NCBI RefSeq assembly: GCF_016907545.1
Contig: NZ_JAFBCD010000001.1
Location: forward strand, 930,001 to 994,000
Direction: 5' to 3'
Origin: Paenarthrobacter ilicis
GTDB lineage: Bacteria > Actinomycetota > Actinomycetes > Actinomycetales > Micrococcaceae
Length of the DNA: 64,000 nucleotides
Translations under genes and position numbers: made by a program
In this document: piece by piece, positions 26,901 through 36,155 of the stretch
How positions within the stretch are numbered: position 1 is the stretch's first letter
Layout: each line of letters starts with the position of its first letter
The notes under the pieces: model-generated
The model's database searches: none
What the model saw: only the letters and a program-made list of their open reading frames with translations
Told to the model about the DNA's origin: nothing

Positions 26901-27779
26901 ATGGGACGTGTCACGCAGCGCCGCAAGATCCACAAGTTCGTGCTGGACGGCTCCCAGCAGGCGCTGGACTACCCGGTCCGGATCAAGGAAGACGTCCTGG
27001 CCGTGGAGGAACCACTGGAAATCCGGCTGGGGGAGATGTCCTTCTCGGTAACCATGCGCACCCCCGGTGATGATTTTGACCTGGTGGCGGGCTTCCTGGT
27101 TTCCGAAGGCGTGATCTGGGAGCCCGGGCAGCTGGTCTCGGAACGCTTCTGTTCCGGGGAGGACGAAAACGGCGTCCAGACTTTCAATGTGGTGGACGCG
27201 CAGCTCCGTCCGGACGTGGTGCGCCCCGACACCGGCCGTAACGTCTACACCTCCAGCTCCTGCGGGATTTGCGGGACCGACTCGATCGAAGCGGTCCGCA
27301 AAGCATCCCACCACAGTCCGCGCGGGGACGATGTCACCGTGCCGGTCCGGGCGCTCGCCGCCCTGCCGGACAAACTGCGCGAGGCGCAGGCGGTGTTCGA
27401 CAAGACCGGTGGCGTCCACGCCGCTGGACTCTTCAGGATCCACGACGACGGAACCACCGAGTTGCTGTGCCTGCGCGAGGACGTGGGCCGGCATAACGCA
27501 GTGGACAAAGTGGTGGGGTGGGGCCTGCGCTCCGGCCTGCTGCCCATGAAGGGCACGGTTCTCCAGGTATCCGGCAGGGCTTCCTTCGAACTTGTCCAGA
27601 AAGCCGCCATGGCGGGTATTCCGGTCCTGGCGGCCGTCAGCGCTCCTTCCAGCCTGGCCGTGGAGCTGGCAGAGGAATCCGGAGTCACTTTGGTGGGGTT
27701 CAGCCGCGGCGCGAGCCTGAACGTTTATGCGGGACGTGACAGGATACTTGACGCATCCCCCCTCGTAGGCGGGCAGTGA
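26901..27779 (+). CDS. fdhD: Formate dehydrogenase sulfurtransferase FdhD
   Basis: 292 aa; passes sulfur from a cysteine desulfurase to the Mo ligand of formate dehydrogenase. The redox/sulfur-carrying pair C121-x-x-C124 lies in SSSCGICGTDS, and the MGD-binding side has LREDVGRHNAVDKVVGW. The ATG at 26901 has GGAGG six nt upstream and lies just after the stop of the oxidoreductase gene, so both are co-translated. Confidence 0.95.
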   Translation: MGRVTQRRKIHKFVLDGSQQALDYPVRIKEDVLAVEEPLEIRLGEMSFSVTMRTPGDDFDLVAGFLVSEGVIWEPGQLVSERFCSGEDENGVQTFNVVDAQLRPDVVRPDTGRNVYTSSSCGICGTDSIEAVRKASHHSPRGDDVTVPVRALAALPDKLREAQAVFDKTGGVHAAGLFRIHDDGTTELLCLREDVGRHNAVDKVVGWGLRSGLLPMKGTVLQVSGRASFELVQKAAMAGIPVLAAVSAPSSLAVELAEESGVTLVGFSRGASLNVYAGRDRILDASPLVGGQ

Positions 27780-27874
27780 TTCGCCCACCCGCCGGCGCGC
27801 TTGGCTATTGGTCTGGAACAACGTAGATTTTATCCATCGAATGGAACCACGGGCTAGTCCAAAAGGGGAAATAG

Positions 27875-30800
27875 TTGCACGACGATCGCCGGATCACCGA
27901 ACAGCGCCTGGATCGGTTTGTCCGGGAACGCATCCTTCCGGGCATCTACGGCAGGGCCATCCCCTTGGAGATGAGCAGCTGGGATGCCCCCGGAGAACCT
28001 GTGCCGGCGGCCGAGGCGATGCGTCAACTCTTCACCCCGCAGGAGCACGGCGCGGCATGGGGCAGCGCCTGGAGCACCAAGTGGCTGCGGCTGCAGGGCG
28101 AGGTACCCGAGGACTGGGGAATGGCTGATGGCACGGCCGTGGAGATCATTGTTGACCTTGGCTTCAACAGCGATGTCCCCGGGTTCCAGTGCGAGGGAAC
28201 TGCCTGGCGGGCAGATGGCAGCATCATTAAGGCGATCTCACCCAGGAACTACCACGTCCCCCTGAAACTGCTGGGTGGCGGGCATTCCGTGGACTTCTAC
28301 GTTGAAGCCGCAGCCAACCCGGACGTTGCCCAGGGCTGGTCCTTTGCTCCCACACCGTTGGGGGACAAGGCCACATCCGGTGACGAGCCCCGGTACCGCT
28401 TTGGCCGGATTGCCATGGCCGAACTGAACGAAACGGTGTGGGAACTCAACCAGGACGTCTGGACCCTGAGCAGCCTCATGCACGAGTTGCCCCCGGAGTT
28501 GCCCCGGCGCAACGAGATCCTGCGGGCGCTGGAGCGCATGCTGGACGTCATGGACCCGGACGACGTTGCCGGAACGGCAGCGGCTGGACGCGAGGCCCTC
28601 AAGGAAGTTCTGTCCCGTCCGGCCTACGCCTCCGCGCACAAACTCCTGGCCACCGGCCACGCGCACATCGATTCGGCGTGGTTGTGGCCGGTCCGTGAAA
28701 CCATCCGGAAATGCGCACGGACGTTCTCCAATGTGGTAGCCCTGATGGACGAGGACCCGGATTTTGTGTTTTCCTGTTCCTCCGCGCAGCAGATGGCGTG
28801 GATGAAGGAGTTCTTCCCCGAGCTTTTTGTCAGGATCCGGGAGAAAGTCAAAGCGGGGCAGTTCATCCCCGTCGGCGGTATGTGGGTGGAATCGGACACC
28901 AACATGCCCGGCGGCGAAGCCATGGCCCGCCAGTTTGTTGAGGGTAAGAGCTTCTTCCTGAAGGAATTCGACGTCGAATGCCAGGAAGCGTGGCTGCCTG
29001 ATTCGTTTGGCTACTCGGGCGCCATCCCGCAGATCGTCAAAGCGGCAGGTTCACGCTGGTTCCTTACCCAGAAGATTTCCTGGAACAAGGTCAACCGGAT
29101 GCCCCACCACACCTTCACATGGGAGGGCATCGACGGGACCCGCTTGTTCACGCACTTCCCGCCGGTTGATACCTACAATGCCGAACTGCACGGACGCGAG
29201 CTGGCGCACGCTGAGCGGAATTACCGCGACCACGGCCGGGGCACCATGTCCCTGGTGCCGTTCGGATACGGCGACGGCGGTGGCGGTCCCACCCGTGAAA
29301 TGGTAGCTGCAGCGCACCGCACGGCTGATCTGGAAGGCTCGCCGAAGGTCCGCATGGGATCCGCCCGGGAGTTCTTCACGGCGGCCGAGGCTGAGTACAG
29401 CAACCTTCCTGTCTGGGTGGGGGAGATGTACCTGGAGATGCATCGGGGCACCTACACCAGCCAGGCCAAAACCAAGCGTGGCAACCGCCGCAGTGAGCAT
29501 CTCCTGCGGGAAGCCGAGCTCTGGTGCTCCACGGCGGCAGTACGCCTGGGTGGGGACTACACCTACCCGCAGGCCGAGTTGAAGCGACTGTGGCAACTGG
29601 TCCTGCTCCAGCAATTCCACGACATCCTTCCGGGCAGCTCCATTGCCTGGGTGCACCAGGATGCCGAACGGAATTACGAGGCCATCGGCAGGGACCTGGA
29701 AGCGATCATCGCCAATGCGGCGCAAGCCTTGGTGGGACAAGGTGAAAAGAAGCTGCTGCTGAACGCCACCCCCCACGCCAGATCCGGTGTTGCAGCGTTG
29801 TCCATCGCTGAAGCCGGCAGTGCGGGAAATACGGTGCAGGCGGAGGAAGCAGGGGGCGGTTATGTCCTGGACAACGGCATTCTCCGGGCGGTCCTGGATG
29901 CCGGCGGCCTGTTGACCTCCCTGGTGGACTACAGCAGCGGGCGCGAGGCAATCGCTCCGGGTCAGCCCGGCAACCTGTTGGAGCTCTTCAGGGACACCCC
30001 CAATGAGTGGGATGCCTGGGACATCGAAGAATTTTACCGGCGCAACGTCACGCCCCTGACGGACGCGGATGCGATCCACCTGGAGCGCACGGATCACGGC
30101 GTGGTTGTGGTGGTCAGGCGTTCGGTGGGCTCGTCCACCATGGTGCAGCGCATCAGCCTCGACGCCGGTGCGGCCTCGCTGGGGATTTCCACCAGCGTGG
30201 ACTGGCAGGAACGCGAGAAGATGTTGAAAATTGCCTTTCCGCTGGACGTCCGTGCGAACCACTCGGCGTCCGAAACACAGTTCGGCCACGTCTTCCGTCC
30301 CACCCACACCAACACGTCCTGGGAAACAGCCAAGTTCGAAATCTGCGCCCACCGCTGGATCCAGGTGGCCGAACCCGGCTATGGCGTGGCCGTCACCAAC
30401 TCCTCCAGTTACGGACACGACGTCACCAGGGCCGTCCGCACCGATGGTGGAACGACGACGACGGTCCGCACCTCGCTGCTGCGGTCAGCCCGTTTCCCTG
30501 ATCCGGACGCGGACCGGGGCGAGCACACGCTGGAGCTGTCCATCAGGCCTGCAGCGACAATCGCGGATGCTGTGGAGGAAGGCTACCGGACCAACCTGAA
30601 GCCGCGTTTTGTCACGGGTGCTTCCCCGGTGGCGCCGCTGCTGGCAGTCTCCAATCCGGCTGTGGTGGTGGAGGCCGTCAAGCTTGCCGAGGATGGCTCG
30701 GGGGATGTGATCGTGCGGCTTTACGAGTCCTTGGGCCAACGGTCATCGGCCGTGGTGACAGCCGGCTTCGAGGCACGGGGCGCGTACGCCACCGATTTAT

Positions 30801-30904
30801 TGGAGCGTGGGGTGGAGGCGCCGGGTGTATCACTGAATGATCATCAGGAGGTCCGGCTGGTGCTGCGGCCGTTCCAGCTGGTGACGTTGCGTTTCACCCG
30901 CTGA
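27875..30904 (+). CDS. GH38 alpha-mannosidase
   Basis: A 1009-aa cytoplasmic-type glycoside hydrolase 38 (no signal peptide). The catalytic domain contains ATGHAHIDSAWLWPVRET (zinc-binding His and Asp) and AWLPDSFGYSGAIPQI, whose first Asp fits the nucleophile. A central helical bundle with LLLQQFHDILPGSSIAWVHQDAE and the C-terminal beta domains follow. It probably trims mannose from imported glycans or oligosaccharides. It starts with TTG at 27875 after GGGGAA. There is no sugar transporter next to it. It converges with the two single-pass genes. Confidence 0.93.
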   Translation: MHDDRRITEQRLDRFVRERILPGIYGRAIPLEMSSWDAPGEPVPAAEAMRQLFTPQEHGAAWGSAWSTKWLRLQGEVPEDWGMADGTAVEIIVDLGFNSDVPGFQCEGTAWRADGSIIKAISPRNYHVPLKLLGGGHSVDFYVEAAANPDVAQGWSFAPTPLGDKATSGDEPRYRFGRIAMAELNETVWELNQDVWTLSSLMHELPPELPRRNEILRALERMLDVMDPDDVAGTAAAGREALKEVLSRPAYASAHKLLATGHAHIDSAWLWPVRETIRKCARTFSNVVALMDEDPDFVFSCSSAQQMAWMKEFFPELFVRIREKVKAGQFIPVGGMWVESDTNMPGGEAMARQFVEGKSFFLKEFDVECQEAWLPDSFGYSGAIPQIVKAAGSRWFLTQKISWNKVNRMPHHTFTWEGIDGTRLFTHFPPVDTYNAELHGRELAHAERNYRDHGRGTMSLVPFGYGDGGGGPTREMVAAAHRTADLEGSPKVRMGSAREFFTAAEAEYSNLPVWVGEMYLEMHRGTYTSQAKTKRGNRRSEHLLREAELWCSTAAVRLGGDYTYPQAELKRLWQLVLLQQFHDILPGSSIAWVHQDAERNYEAIGRDLEAIIANAAQALVGQGEKKLLLNATPHARSGVAALSIAEAGSAGNTVQAEEAGGGYVLDNGILRAVLDAGGLLTSLVDYSSGREAIAPGQPGNLLELFRDTPNEWDAWDIEEFYRRNVTPLTDADAIHLERTDHGVVVVVRRSVGSSTMVQRISLDAGAASLGISTSVDWQEREKMLKIAFPLDVRANHSASETQFGHVFRPTHTNTSWETAKFEICAHRWIQVAEPGYGVAVTNSSSYGHDVTRAVRTDGGTTTTVRTSLLRSARFPDPDADRGEHTLELSIRPAATIADAVEEGYRTNLKPRFVTGASPVAPLLAVSNPAVVVEAVKLAEDGSGDVIVRLYESLGQRSSAVVTAGFEARGAYATDLLERGVEAPGVSLNDHQEVRLVLRPFQLVTLRFTR

Positions 30905-30928
30905 CAGGAGCCGGCGGAGGCGGGACCG

Positions 30929-31969
30929 CTACTCCGCCAGCTCCATGTCGATGCTGTCCTTCAGTATCTGCTCCCGGAGCGGGATGACGGACCCAAAATG
31001 TTTGATGGCGGCGGCGACGTCTTCGGCGAAGACCTTCTCCACGAGGTCGGGCATTTCCTTCACGCCGGCCAGGTAGCGTTTGGCCGCGTAGTCGAAATCG
31101 TTCCGGTTGTTGCGGATCTTGGTGTTGAGTGCCTTGGCATCGTCCGCGATCTTCAGAACTTCCTCGGTAGGAGCGTTCCGGGTTTTGGCGTCGGCCGCTT
31201 TCTGGACGAAGTCATCCTTGAGCTTGACGAATTCGTTGTAGCTTTCCTCGCCCTTGGCTGTGACTTCGGCGTAGGCCTCCAGCTGTTCCACTTGGTTCTC
31301 GAAAGTACGCGCGAACTCCACGTAGGCCACATTCGTGGACTTCTTGAGCTCGCCCGCGGCTTGCCGGCACGGCGTAGCGGCCTGCGTCAGCAGGGTCTTG
31401 CGTTCCCGCAGTGTGGTGGCTTTGGAACCGACAAAGAGGCCGTCGCAGCCCGCAGCGTCATCCTTGCGGAAGAGGCCTTCGAACTGCGGGTAGGACTCCA
31501 CCAGCCCCTCCATGTACGTGAAGTACGCTTCATTGGATTCCTTCAGCTGGCGGGTTGCCACCGGGACGGCATCCGGTTCGGCACCAGGGCCGGCGCCGAG
31601 GTCCGCCAACGCCGCACGGCCGGCCTCCAGTGCCTTCCGGAACTCTTCCTGCTCCGTGGTGCTGGCCTTGACCGCGTCGTCTCGGGAAGCCGGAGCGTTC
31701 CGGGCCTTCTTGTAGGCCGCCAAGTAGGCGTTGACGGCGGGCTGGATCTTGCTTCTGGCGTCGCTGAGCACCGCCAGGCGATCGTCCTTCATGGCAGCCA
31801 GGGTTTCCTTGCGCTGTTGGGCTGAGAAGTGGTTGACGGCGAATGCTGCAGTGGTTCCGATGGCCAACACCACCACGGCGATGATGGCAACCACCAACAG
31901 GGAGCGCCGCTTCTTCGGTGCAGGTGCAGGTGCCGGTGCTGGCTGGGCGTCGATATGTTCGGTGGTCAT
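30929..31969 (-). CDS. Single-pass membrane protein of unknown function, paralogue 1
   Basis: 346 aa. A Pro/Ala repeat (APAPAPAPKKRR) and one TM helix (about 23-45) are followed by a long, mostly helical extracytoplasmic domain (LSDARSKIQPAVNAYLAAYKKAR, TTLRERKTLLTQAATPCRQ) with two Cys (DAAGCDG, TPCRQ) that may form a disulfide. No family is recognised. The gene follows a second protein of the same architecture by 3 nt, so they are co-transcribed. Confidence 0.8.
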   Translation of the reverse strand: MTTEHIDAQPAPAPAPAPKKRRSLLVVAIIAVVVLAIGTTAAFAVNHFSAQQRKETLAAMKDDRLAVLSDARSKIQPAVNAYLAAYKKARNAPASRDDAVKASTTEQEEFRKALEAGRAALADLGAGPGAEPDAVPVATRQLKESNEAYFTYMEGLVESYPQFEGLFRKDDAAGCDGLFVGSKATTLRERKTLLTQAATPCRQAAGELKKSTNVAYVEFARTFENQVEQLEAYAEVTAKGEESYNEFVKLKDDFVQKAADAKTRNAPTEEVLKIADDAKALNTKIRNNRNDFDYAAKRYLAGVKEMPDLVEKVFAEDVAAAIKHFGSVIPLREQILKDSIDMELAE

Positions 31970-31972
31970 GGC

Positions 31973-32881
31973 CTAGTTCCCGCCTCCGGAGGCTGCGCTG
32001 TAGCTTTCCAGGCTTTTCTTCAGGGCAGTTTCAAGTGCCTTGTTGGAGTTGTTGGCATCTTCCACGAGCTTGGTTTGCTTCGCCTTGACCGTTGTTTCGT
32101 AGGTGGTCCGGGCCTTGGCGAAGGCCTGGTTGATGTCCAGGAGGCCCACCGCGGCTGTTGTCTTCAGTGCCAACCGCTCAAACTCGCTCTTGGCTTCCAC
32201 AGCTTTTTGTTGCTTGTCCCGTTGTTCCTTGATGACCTTTTCGATGTCAGTGAGGAGTTGAACCGTCTCGGCGTCGGCTTTGTCCTTGGCGCCGGCCAGG
32301 GCAGCCAGGCAGGCATCGGCGGTTTTGACGTAGTCCTCGGGATACGTCTCACTGGCAACGTTGAGCTCGGTGTGCAGGGGAGCGCAGGGTCCACCCACGG
32401 ACCGGGTGATGTTCACGGTGTTGATGACTTGCTGGTCCTGGTAGGCGATGACTGCGCCGTAGTGCTCTTTGAAGGCTCCGAAGGCATCAGCGACGTCCTT
32501 GGCCTGCAGCGCCGGCGATGTGGTCATGTGCTCCAGCCTGTCCAGGTTGGCCCTGGACTCACGTTGCAGGACCTCGCCTTCCTTGCTGAGGACCTGCTCG
32601 ATTTCAGGCTTTTCGGCGTCCTCGGACACCGCATTGGTGTAGCGTGCCGTGAATTGCTGGACCAGGGGATCGTACAAATTCATGGAGGTGTCCACGATGG
32701 TGCGTTCCTTGTCCAACCGCACAACATCGGCTTTGTTGGGGCCGGAGGAGCGGGACGTGGTCAGCCAGACGCCGACTCCTGCACCAACCAGGGCCAGGAC
32801 CACAATCACAATGATGAGTGCGGTACGGCCGGAGCGTTGACGGGCGGGCTCGCTGAGTGTCTCTGCCAATGTTTCCCCCAA
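31973..32881 (-). CDS. Single-pass membrane protein of unknown function, paralogue 2
   Basis: 302 aa with the same layout as its neighbour: short cytoplasmic tail, one TM helix (about 21-41), and a helical extracytoplasmic part (DKERTIVDTSMNLYDPLVQQF) with two Cys (GGPCAPL, ADACLAA). No family is recognised. Start uncertain: TTG at 32881 or TTG at 32869, neither with a well-spaced SD. It lies 27 nt after the ABC importer ATPase on the same strand and may be its last operon segment. Confidence 0.75.
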   Translation of the reverse strand: MGETLAETLSEPARQRSGRTALIIVIVVLALVGAGVGVWLTTSRSSGPNKADVVRLDKERTIVDTSMNLYDPLVQQFTARYTNAVSEDAEKPEIEQVLSKEGEVLQRESRANLDRLEHMTTSPALQAKDVADAFGAFKEHYGAVIAYQDQQVINTVNITRSVGGPCAPLHTELNVASETYPEDYVKTADACLAALAGAKDKADAETVQLLTDIEKVIKEQRDKQQKAVEAKSEFERLALKTTAAVGLLDINQAFAKARTTYETTVKAKQTKLVEDANNSNKALETALKKSLESYSAASGGGN

Positions 32882-32908
32882 ATGATGTGTCTCTTAGAGT
32901 ACGCGCAA

Positions 32909-33748
32909 TCAGAGATCGTGCTGTAGCCGTTTGACAAAGAGCTTGGTGCGCTCCTGGGTGGGCGCGCTCAGGACTTCGGCAGCCGGGCCACGTTCCACCA
33001 CCACGCCACCGTCCATGAAGATGACCTCGTCCGCTACCTGCTTGGCAAATGCCAGCTCGTGGGTGACGATCACCATGGTCCATCCTTCTTCCGCCAGTTC
33101 CTTGATGACGCCCAGGACATCGCCCACGAGTTCCGGGTCCAGTGCGGAGGTGGGCTCATCAAAGAGCAGCAGTTGGGGCTTCAATGCCAGCGCACGGACA
33201 ATACCCACACGTTGCTGCTGGCCGCCCGAGAGTTCGAAGGGGTAGGCATCCCGCTTGTCCGCGAGGCCCACCCGCTCCAGCAGTCGCTCTGCATCGGCAA
33301 CAGCCTCGGCTTTGGGGCGTTTCTGGACCTGGACGGGGCCCTCGGTGATATTTTTCAGGACCGTCATGTGCGGGAAGAGGTTGTAGTGCTGGAAGACCAT
33401 GGCGCTGCGGTCACGGAGTGCAGCGATGTCCTTCTTTCCCACCTTGGCGCCGAAGTCCAGGGACAGGTCCCCCGGCGGGGTTCCGTTGGCGGCGCTGGAA
33501 CCAAAGGTAACGGTACCGGCGTCGGGAATTTCAAGACCGTTCAGGGAACGGAGCACCGTGGTTTTGCCCGAACCGGAAGGGCCGATCAGTGCCACCACCT
33601 GGCCCCGGCGAATATCGATGTCGATGTCCCGCAGTACCTTGTTGCTGCCGAAGGCCTTGGCCAGGTTCCGCGCGGTCAGGACGGCAGGCGCCTGCGGTTC
33701 CGGCGATGCGTCAGGGCTGGATGCGTCAGGGCTGTTAGTGGGCGACAT
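32909..33748 (-). CDS. Polar amino acid ABC transporter ATPase
   Basis: 279 aa. After a Ser/Pro/Ala-rich head (1-25) comes an ABC domain with Walker A GPSGSGKTT, Q-loop QHYNLFPHMTVLKNITEGPV, signature LSGGQQQRVGIVRAL and Walker B LLLFDEPTSALDPE. It is of the GlnQ/TcyC type and energises the adjacent permease and binding protein. Its start overlaps the permease 3' end by 14 nt. Confidence 0.93.
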   Translation of the reverse strand: MSPTNSPDASSPDASPEPQAPAVLTARNLAKAFGSNKVLRDIDIDIRRGQVVALIGPSGSGKTTVLRSLNGLEIPDAGTVTFGSSAANGTPPGDLSLDFGAKVGKKDIAALRDRSAMVFQHYNLFPHMTVLKNITEGPVQVQKRPKAEAVADAERLLERVGLADKRDAYPFELSGGQQQRVGIVRALALKPQLLLFDEPTSALDPELVGDVLGVIKELAEEGWTMVIVTHELAFAKQVADEVIFMDGGVVVERGPAAEVLSAPTQERTKLFVKRLQHDL

Positions 33749-34394
33749 AGCGGTCCAATCTCCTCTCCACGGCAGACTGCGCGGTGGAAAGGACCAGGCA
33801 AATGACCCAGTAGACCAAGGCAGCCTGAAGGTACAGGGCCATGAACTCCTGGCTGAAGGCAGCGATTTGCTGGGCGTTGCGGAACAACTCGGTGACCAGG
33901 ATCAGTGAGGCCAGGGAGGTGTCCTTCACCAGCGAGATGAAGGTGTTGGACAACGGAGGCACAGACACCCGGGCCGCCTGCGGGAGGATGATGCGCAGAA
34001 GGGTCTGCGGCCGCGACATGCCGATGGTGTGGCCGGCTTCCCACTGGCCCTTGGGCACGGAGAGGATGGCGGCGCGGATGATCTCAGCCGCGTAGCCGCC
34101 AACGTTCAGGGAGAAGGCGATGATGGCGCTGGGCCAGGGGTCCAGCTTCACTCCGATGCTGGGCAGCCCATAAAAGATCACGAAGAGCTGCACCAGCAAC
34201 GGGGTTCCGCGGATGACCGAGACGTAGAACCGGCCAATGCCCGATAGGAAAATATTGGGGCTCAACCGAAGCAGGGCCACCACGAGCGCAAGGACCAGGC
34301 CAAAGGCGAACGAGGCCAACGTGAGCGGAATGGTTCCCGTCACGGCGCCGGTGATGATGGGGCCGAAGGAGCTCCAGATGAGGTCCCAGTTCAT
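33735..34394 (-). CDS. Polar amino acid ABC transporter permease
   Basis: 219-aa inner-membrane permease with about five TM helices and the HisM/GlnP EAA loop (GYAAEIIRAAILSVPKGQWEAG). As only one permease gene is present, the channel is probably a homodimer. It lies directly after the binding protein gene and overlaps the ATPase gene. Confidence 0.92.
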   Translation of the reverse strand: MNWDLIWSSFGPIITGAVTGTIPLTLASFAFGLVLALVVALLRLSPNIFLSGIGRFYVSVIRGTPLLVQLFVIFYGLPSIGVKLDPWPSAIIAFSLNVGGYAAEIIRAAILSVPKGQWEAGHTIGMSRPQTLLRIILPQAARVSVPPLSNTFISLVKDTSLASLILVTELFRNAQQIAAFSQEFMALYLQAALVYWVICLVLSTAQSAVERRLDRYVAH

Positions 34395-35210
34395 TTATTT
34401 GGTGACGTCCGCGCCGAAGTACTTCTCGGAGATCTTGGCCAGGGTGCCATCAGCACGGAGATCCGTGAGCGCTTTGTCCACGGCCGAGGTGAGCTCGGTT
34501 GAGCCCTTCCGGAAGACCAACGCGCTCTCGGTCTTGTCCGGAGCCTCTGCTGCCACTTTCAAACCGGAATCAGGAGTGGTCTTGGCGTAGTCCAGGTAGG
34601 TGAGCTTGTCGTTGACGGTGGCGTCCACGCGTCCCTGCTGGACCAGCGTGGCGGATTGGGCCCATCCCTCGACGGACTGGACGTTGGCGCCGACCTCAAC
34701 TGCCAACTTGTAGAAGTTGCTGGTGAGGGACTGCGCGGTGGTCTTGCCCTTGAGATCGGCAAAGCTGTTGATGCTGCTGTTGTCCGACTTGGTGACTACC
34801 ACGCCTGTGGACACGGTGTACGGGGAGGAGAACTCGTACTTGGCCTTGCGTTCATCGTTGATGGAGATCTGGTTGGCGATGGTGTCGAAACGCTTGGCTT
34901 CGAGGCCGGCGAAGATGCCATCGAACTGCGTTTCCTGGAACGTGGCCTTGACGCCCAGCTTGTCTGCCACGGCCTGGGCGATCTCCACGTCAAAGCCCGT
35001 CAGCGCGCCGGCGCCGTCGGCGTGGAAGCTGAACGGACGGTACGTGCCCTCGGTGGCAATGACCAGCTCGCCCTTGGACTTGACGTCGGAAAGCGACGTA
35101 TCGGCGCCGGACTGGGCAGGAGCCGTGCCGCCGCTGCAGGCGGAGAGTGCCAGGGCGGCCGAGGCCAAGGTAGCTGCAAGGACGGAGCGGCGGGTGCGGA
35201 GGCTTGTCAT
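34395..35210 (-). CDS. Amino acid (cystine-like) ABC transporter substrate-binding lipoprotein
   Basis: 271 aa. A lipoprotein signal peptide ends at the lipobox ALSAC (C25); the mature part is a family-3 solute-binding protein with GELVIATEGTYRPFSFHADGAGALTGFDVEIAQAVADKLG and IANQISINDERKAKYEFSSPY. The pattern resembles cystine-binding FliY/TcyJ proteins; exact ligand not shown. First gene of the operon; the 237 bp upstream (35211-35447) carries its promoter and no gene I can see. Confidence 0.92.
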   Translation of the reverse strand: MTSLRTRRSVLAATLASAALALSACSGGTAPAQSGADTSLSDVKSKGELVIATEGTYRPFSFHADGAGALTGFDVEIAQAVADKLGVKATFQETQFDGIFAGLEAKRFDTIANQISINDERKAKYEFSSPYTVSTGVVVTKSDNSSINSFADLKGKTTAQSLTSNFYKLAVEVGANVQSVEGWAQSATLVQQGRVDATVNDKLTYLDYAKTTPDSGLKVAAEAPDKTESALVFRKGSTELTSAVDKALTDLRADGTLAKISEKYFGADVTK

Positions 35211-35447
35211 GGAGTCATCTTAGCCACCGGCGGGGCGCTGTGTGGGCGCAGCTTTGCCGGAAGTAACAGGGGCCGTTAAAAAGGCTGAGTGGGGGCGGTC
35301 CCCAACAGCCCGCCACCACTCATCCCCCCAATTGTGTTCACTTGGGCGCCACATCCACCGGAAACCCGTTCTCTGATTCCGACGTCAGGCTGCAACCATG
35401 TTCACACATTCATGATTGTGCCACGATCTAATGGTTTTGTGAAAGTC

Positions 35448-36155
35448 TTACGCCATGCGTCTTTGTTTTCTCTTGGCGTAAGCCTTGGAAAACCAGATGC
35501 CCGTGAGCCCAATGCATGTTAAGAGGGCCGCCGAGTAGTTGATCAGGACCATGAGCCAGGCTGCGGAGTGCGGAACCAGCGGGAAGAGTTGTGACAGGAG
35601 CAGCAGGGACAGGCCCAGCAACAACAACGCTGACGCAGTCCGGAGTGGTACCGGTGCGGAGCTGGTGACTGTCCGCCAAATGGCCGGAACCAAGCACGCC
35701 GCCACGAATCCCGGATAGAAGCGTCCAAGGAAGGCGTAGGCCTCCAGCGACGGGCCCCAGGTGAGGCCGGACATGCCCGCAGAGGAGCCCTCGGTTTCCG
35801 TGATGACAAAGAACACGATGGTCAGAATCGCCACCAACGCGGCCACCGCCAGGCCCCAGGGTCCCCTGATGGCACGGACGGCCGAGTCCGAGCCAAAGGC
35901 CGTGGCGACCTTGACTCCCATCAGGAAGAACGTGGCGTAGAGCAGGAACCGGAGTACCAGGTTGCAGACATTGATGCCGCCCAGCCAGCCGTCGATCACC
36001 AAGTAGGGAGCTTCAATGCTGATGAAGATGCTCAGGGAGATCAGGAGGAAAATGTAGAACACGGAGCGGTTCTGTCCACGCAGTGCACTGGGGATCCGGG
36101 CCAAGGTGACTGCGACACACACAGCCAGGGTGATCCAGGGCAGGGCAGCGGTCAT
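35448..36155 (-). CDS. Multi-TM membrane protein paired with an HTH protein
   Basis: 235 aa with seven predicted TM helices (MTAALPWITLAVCVAVTLARIPSAL is the first). The layout resembles the MAB_1171c-type putative transporters of actinobacteria, though this protein is short. The ATG at 36155 overlaps the stop of the upstream HTH gene (ATGA), so the two proteins are made together. Function unknown. Confidence 0.78.
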   Translation of the reverse strand: MTAALPWITLAVCVAVTLARIPSALRGQNRSVFYIFLLISLSIFISIEAPYLVIDGWLGGINVCNLVLRFLLYATFFLMGVKVATAFGSDSAVRAIRGPWGLAVAALVAILTIVFFVITETEGSSAGMSGLTWGPSLEAYAFLGRFYPGFVAACLVPAIWRTVTSSAPVPLRTASALLLLGLSLLLLSQLFPLVPHSAAWLMVLINYSAALLTCIGLTGIWFSKAYAKRKQRRMA

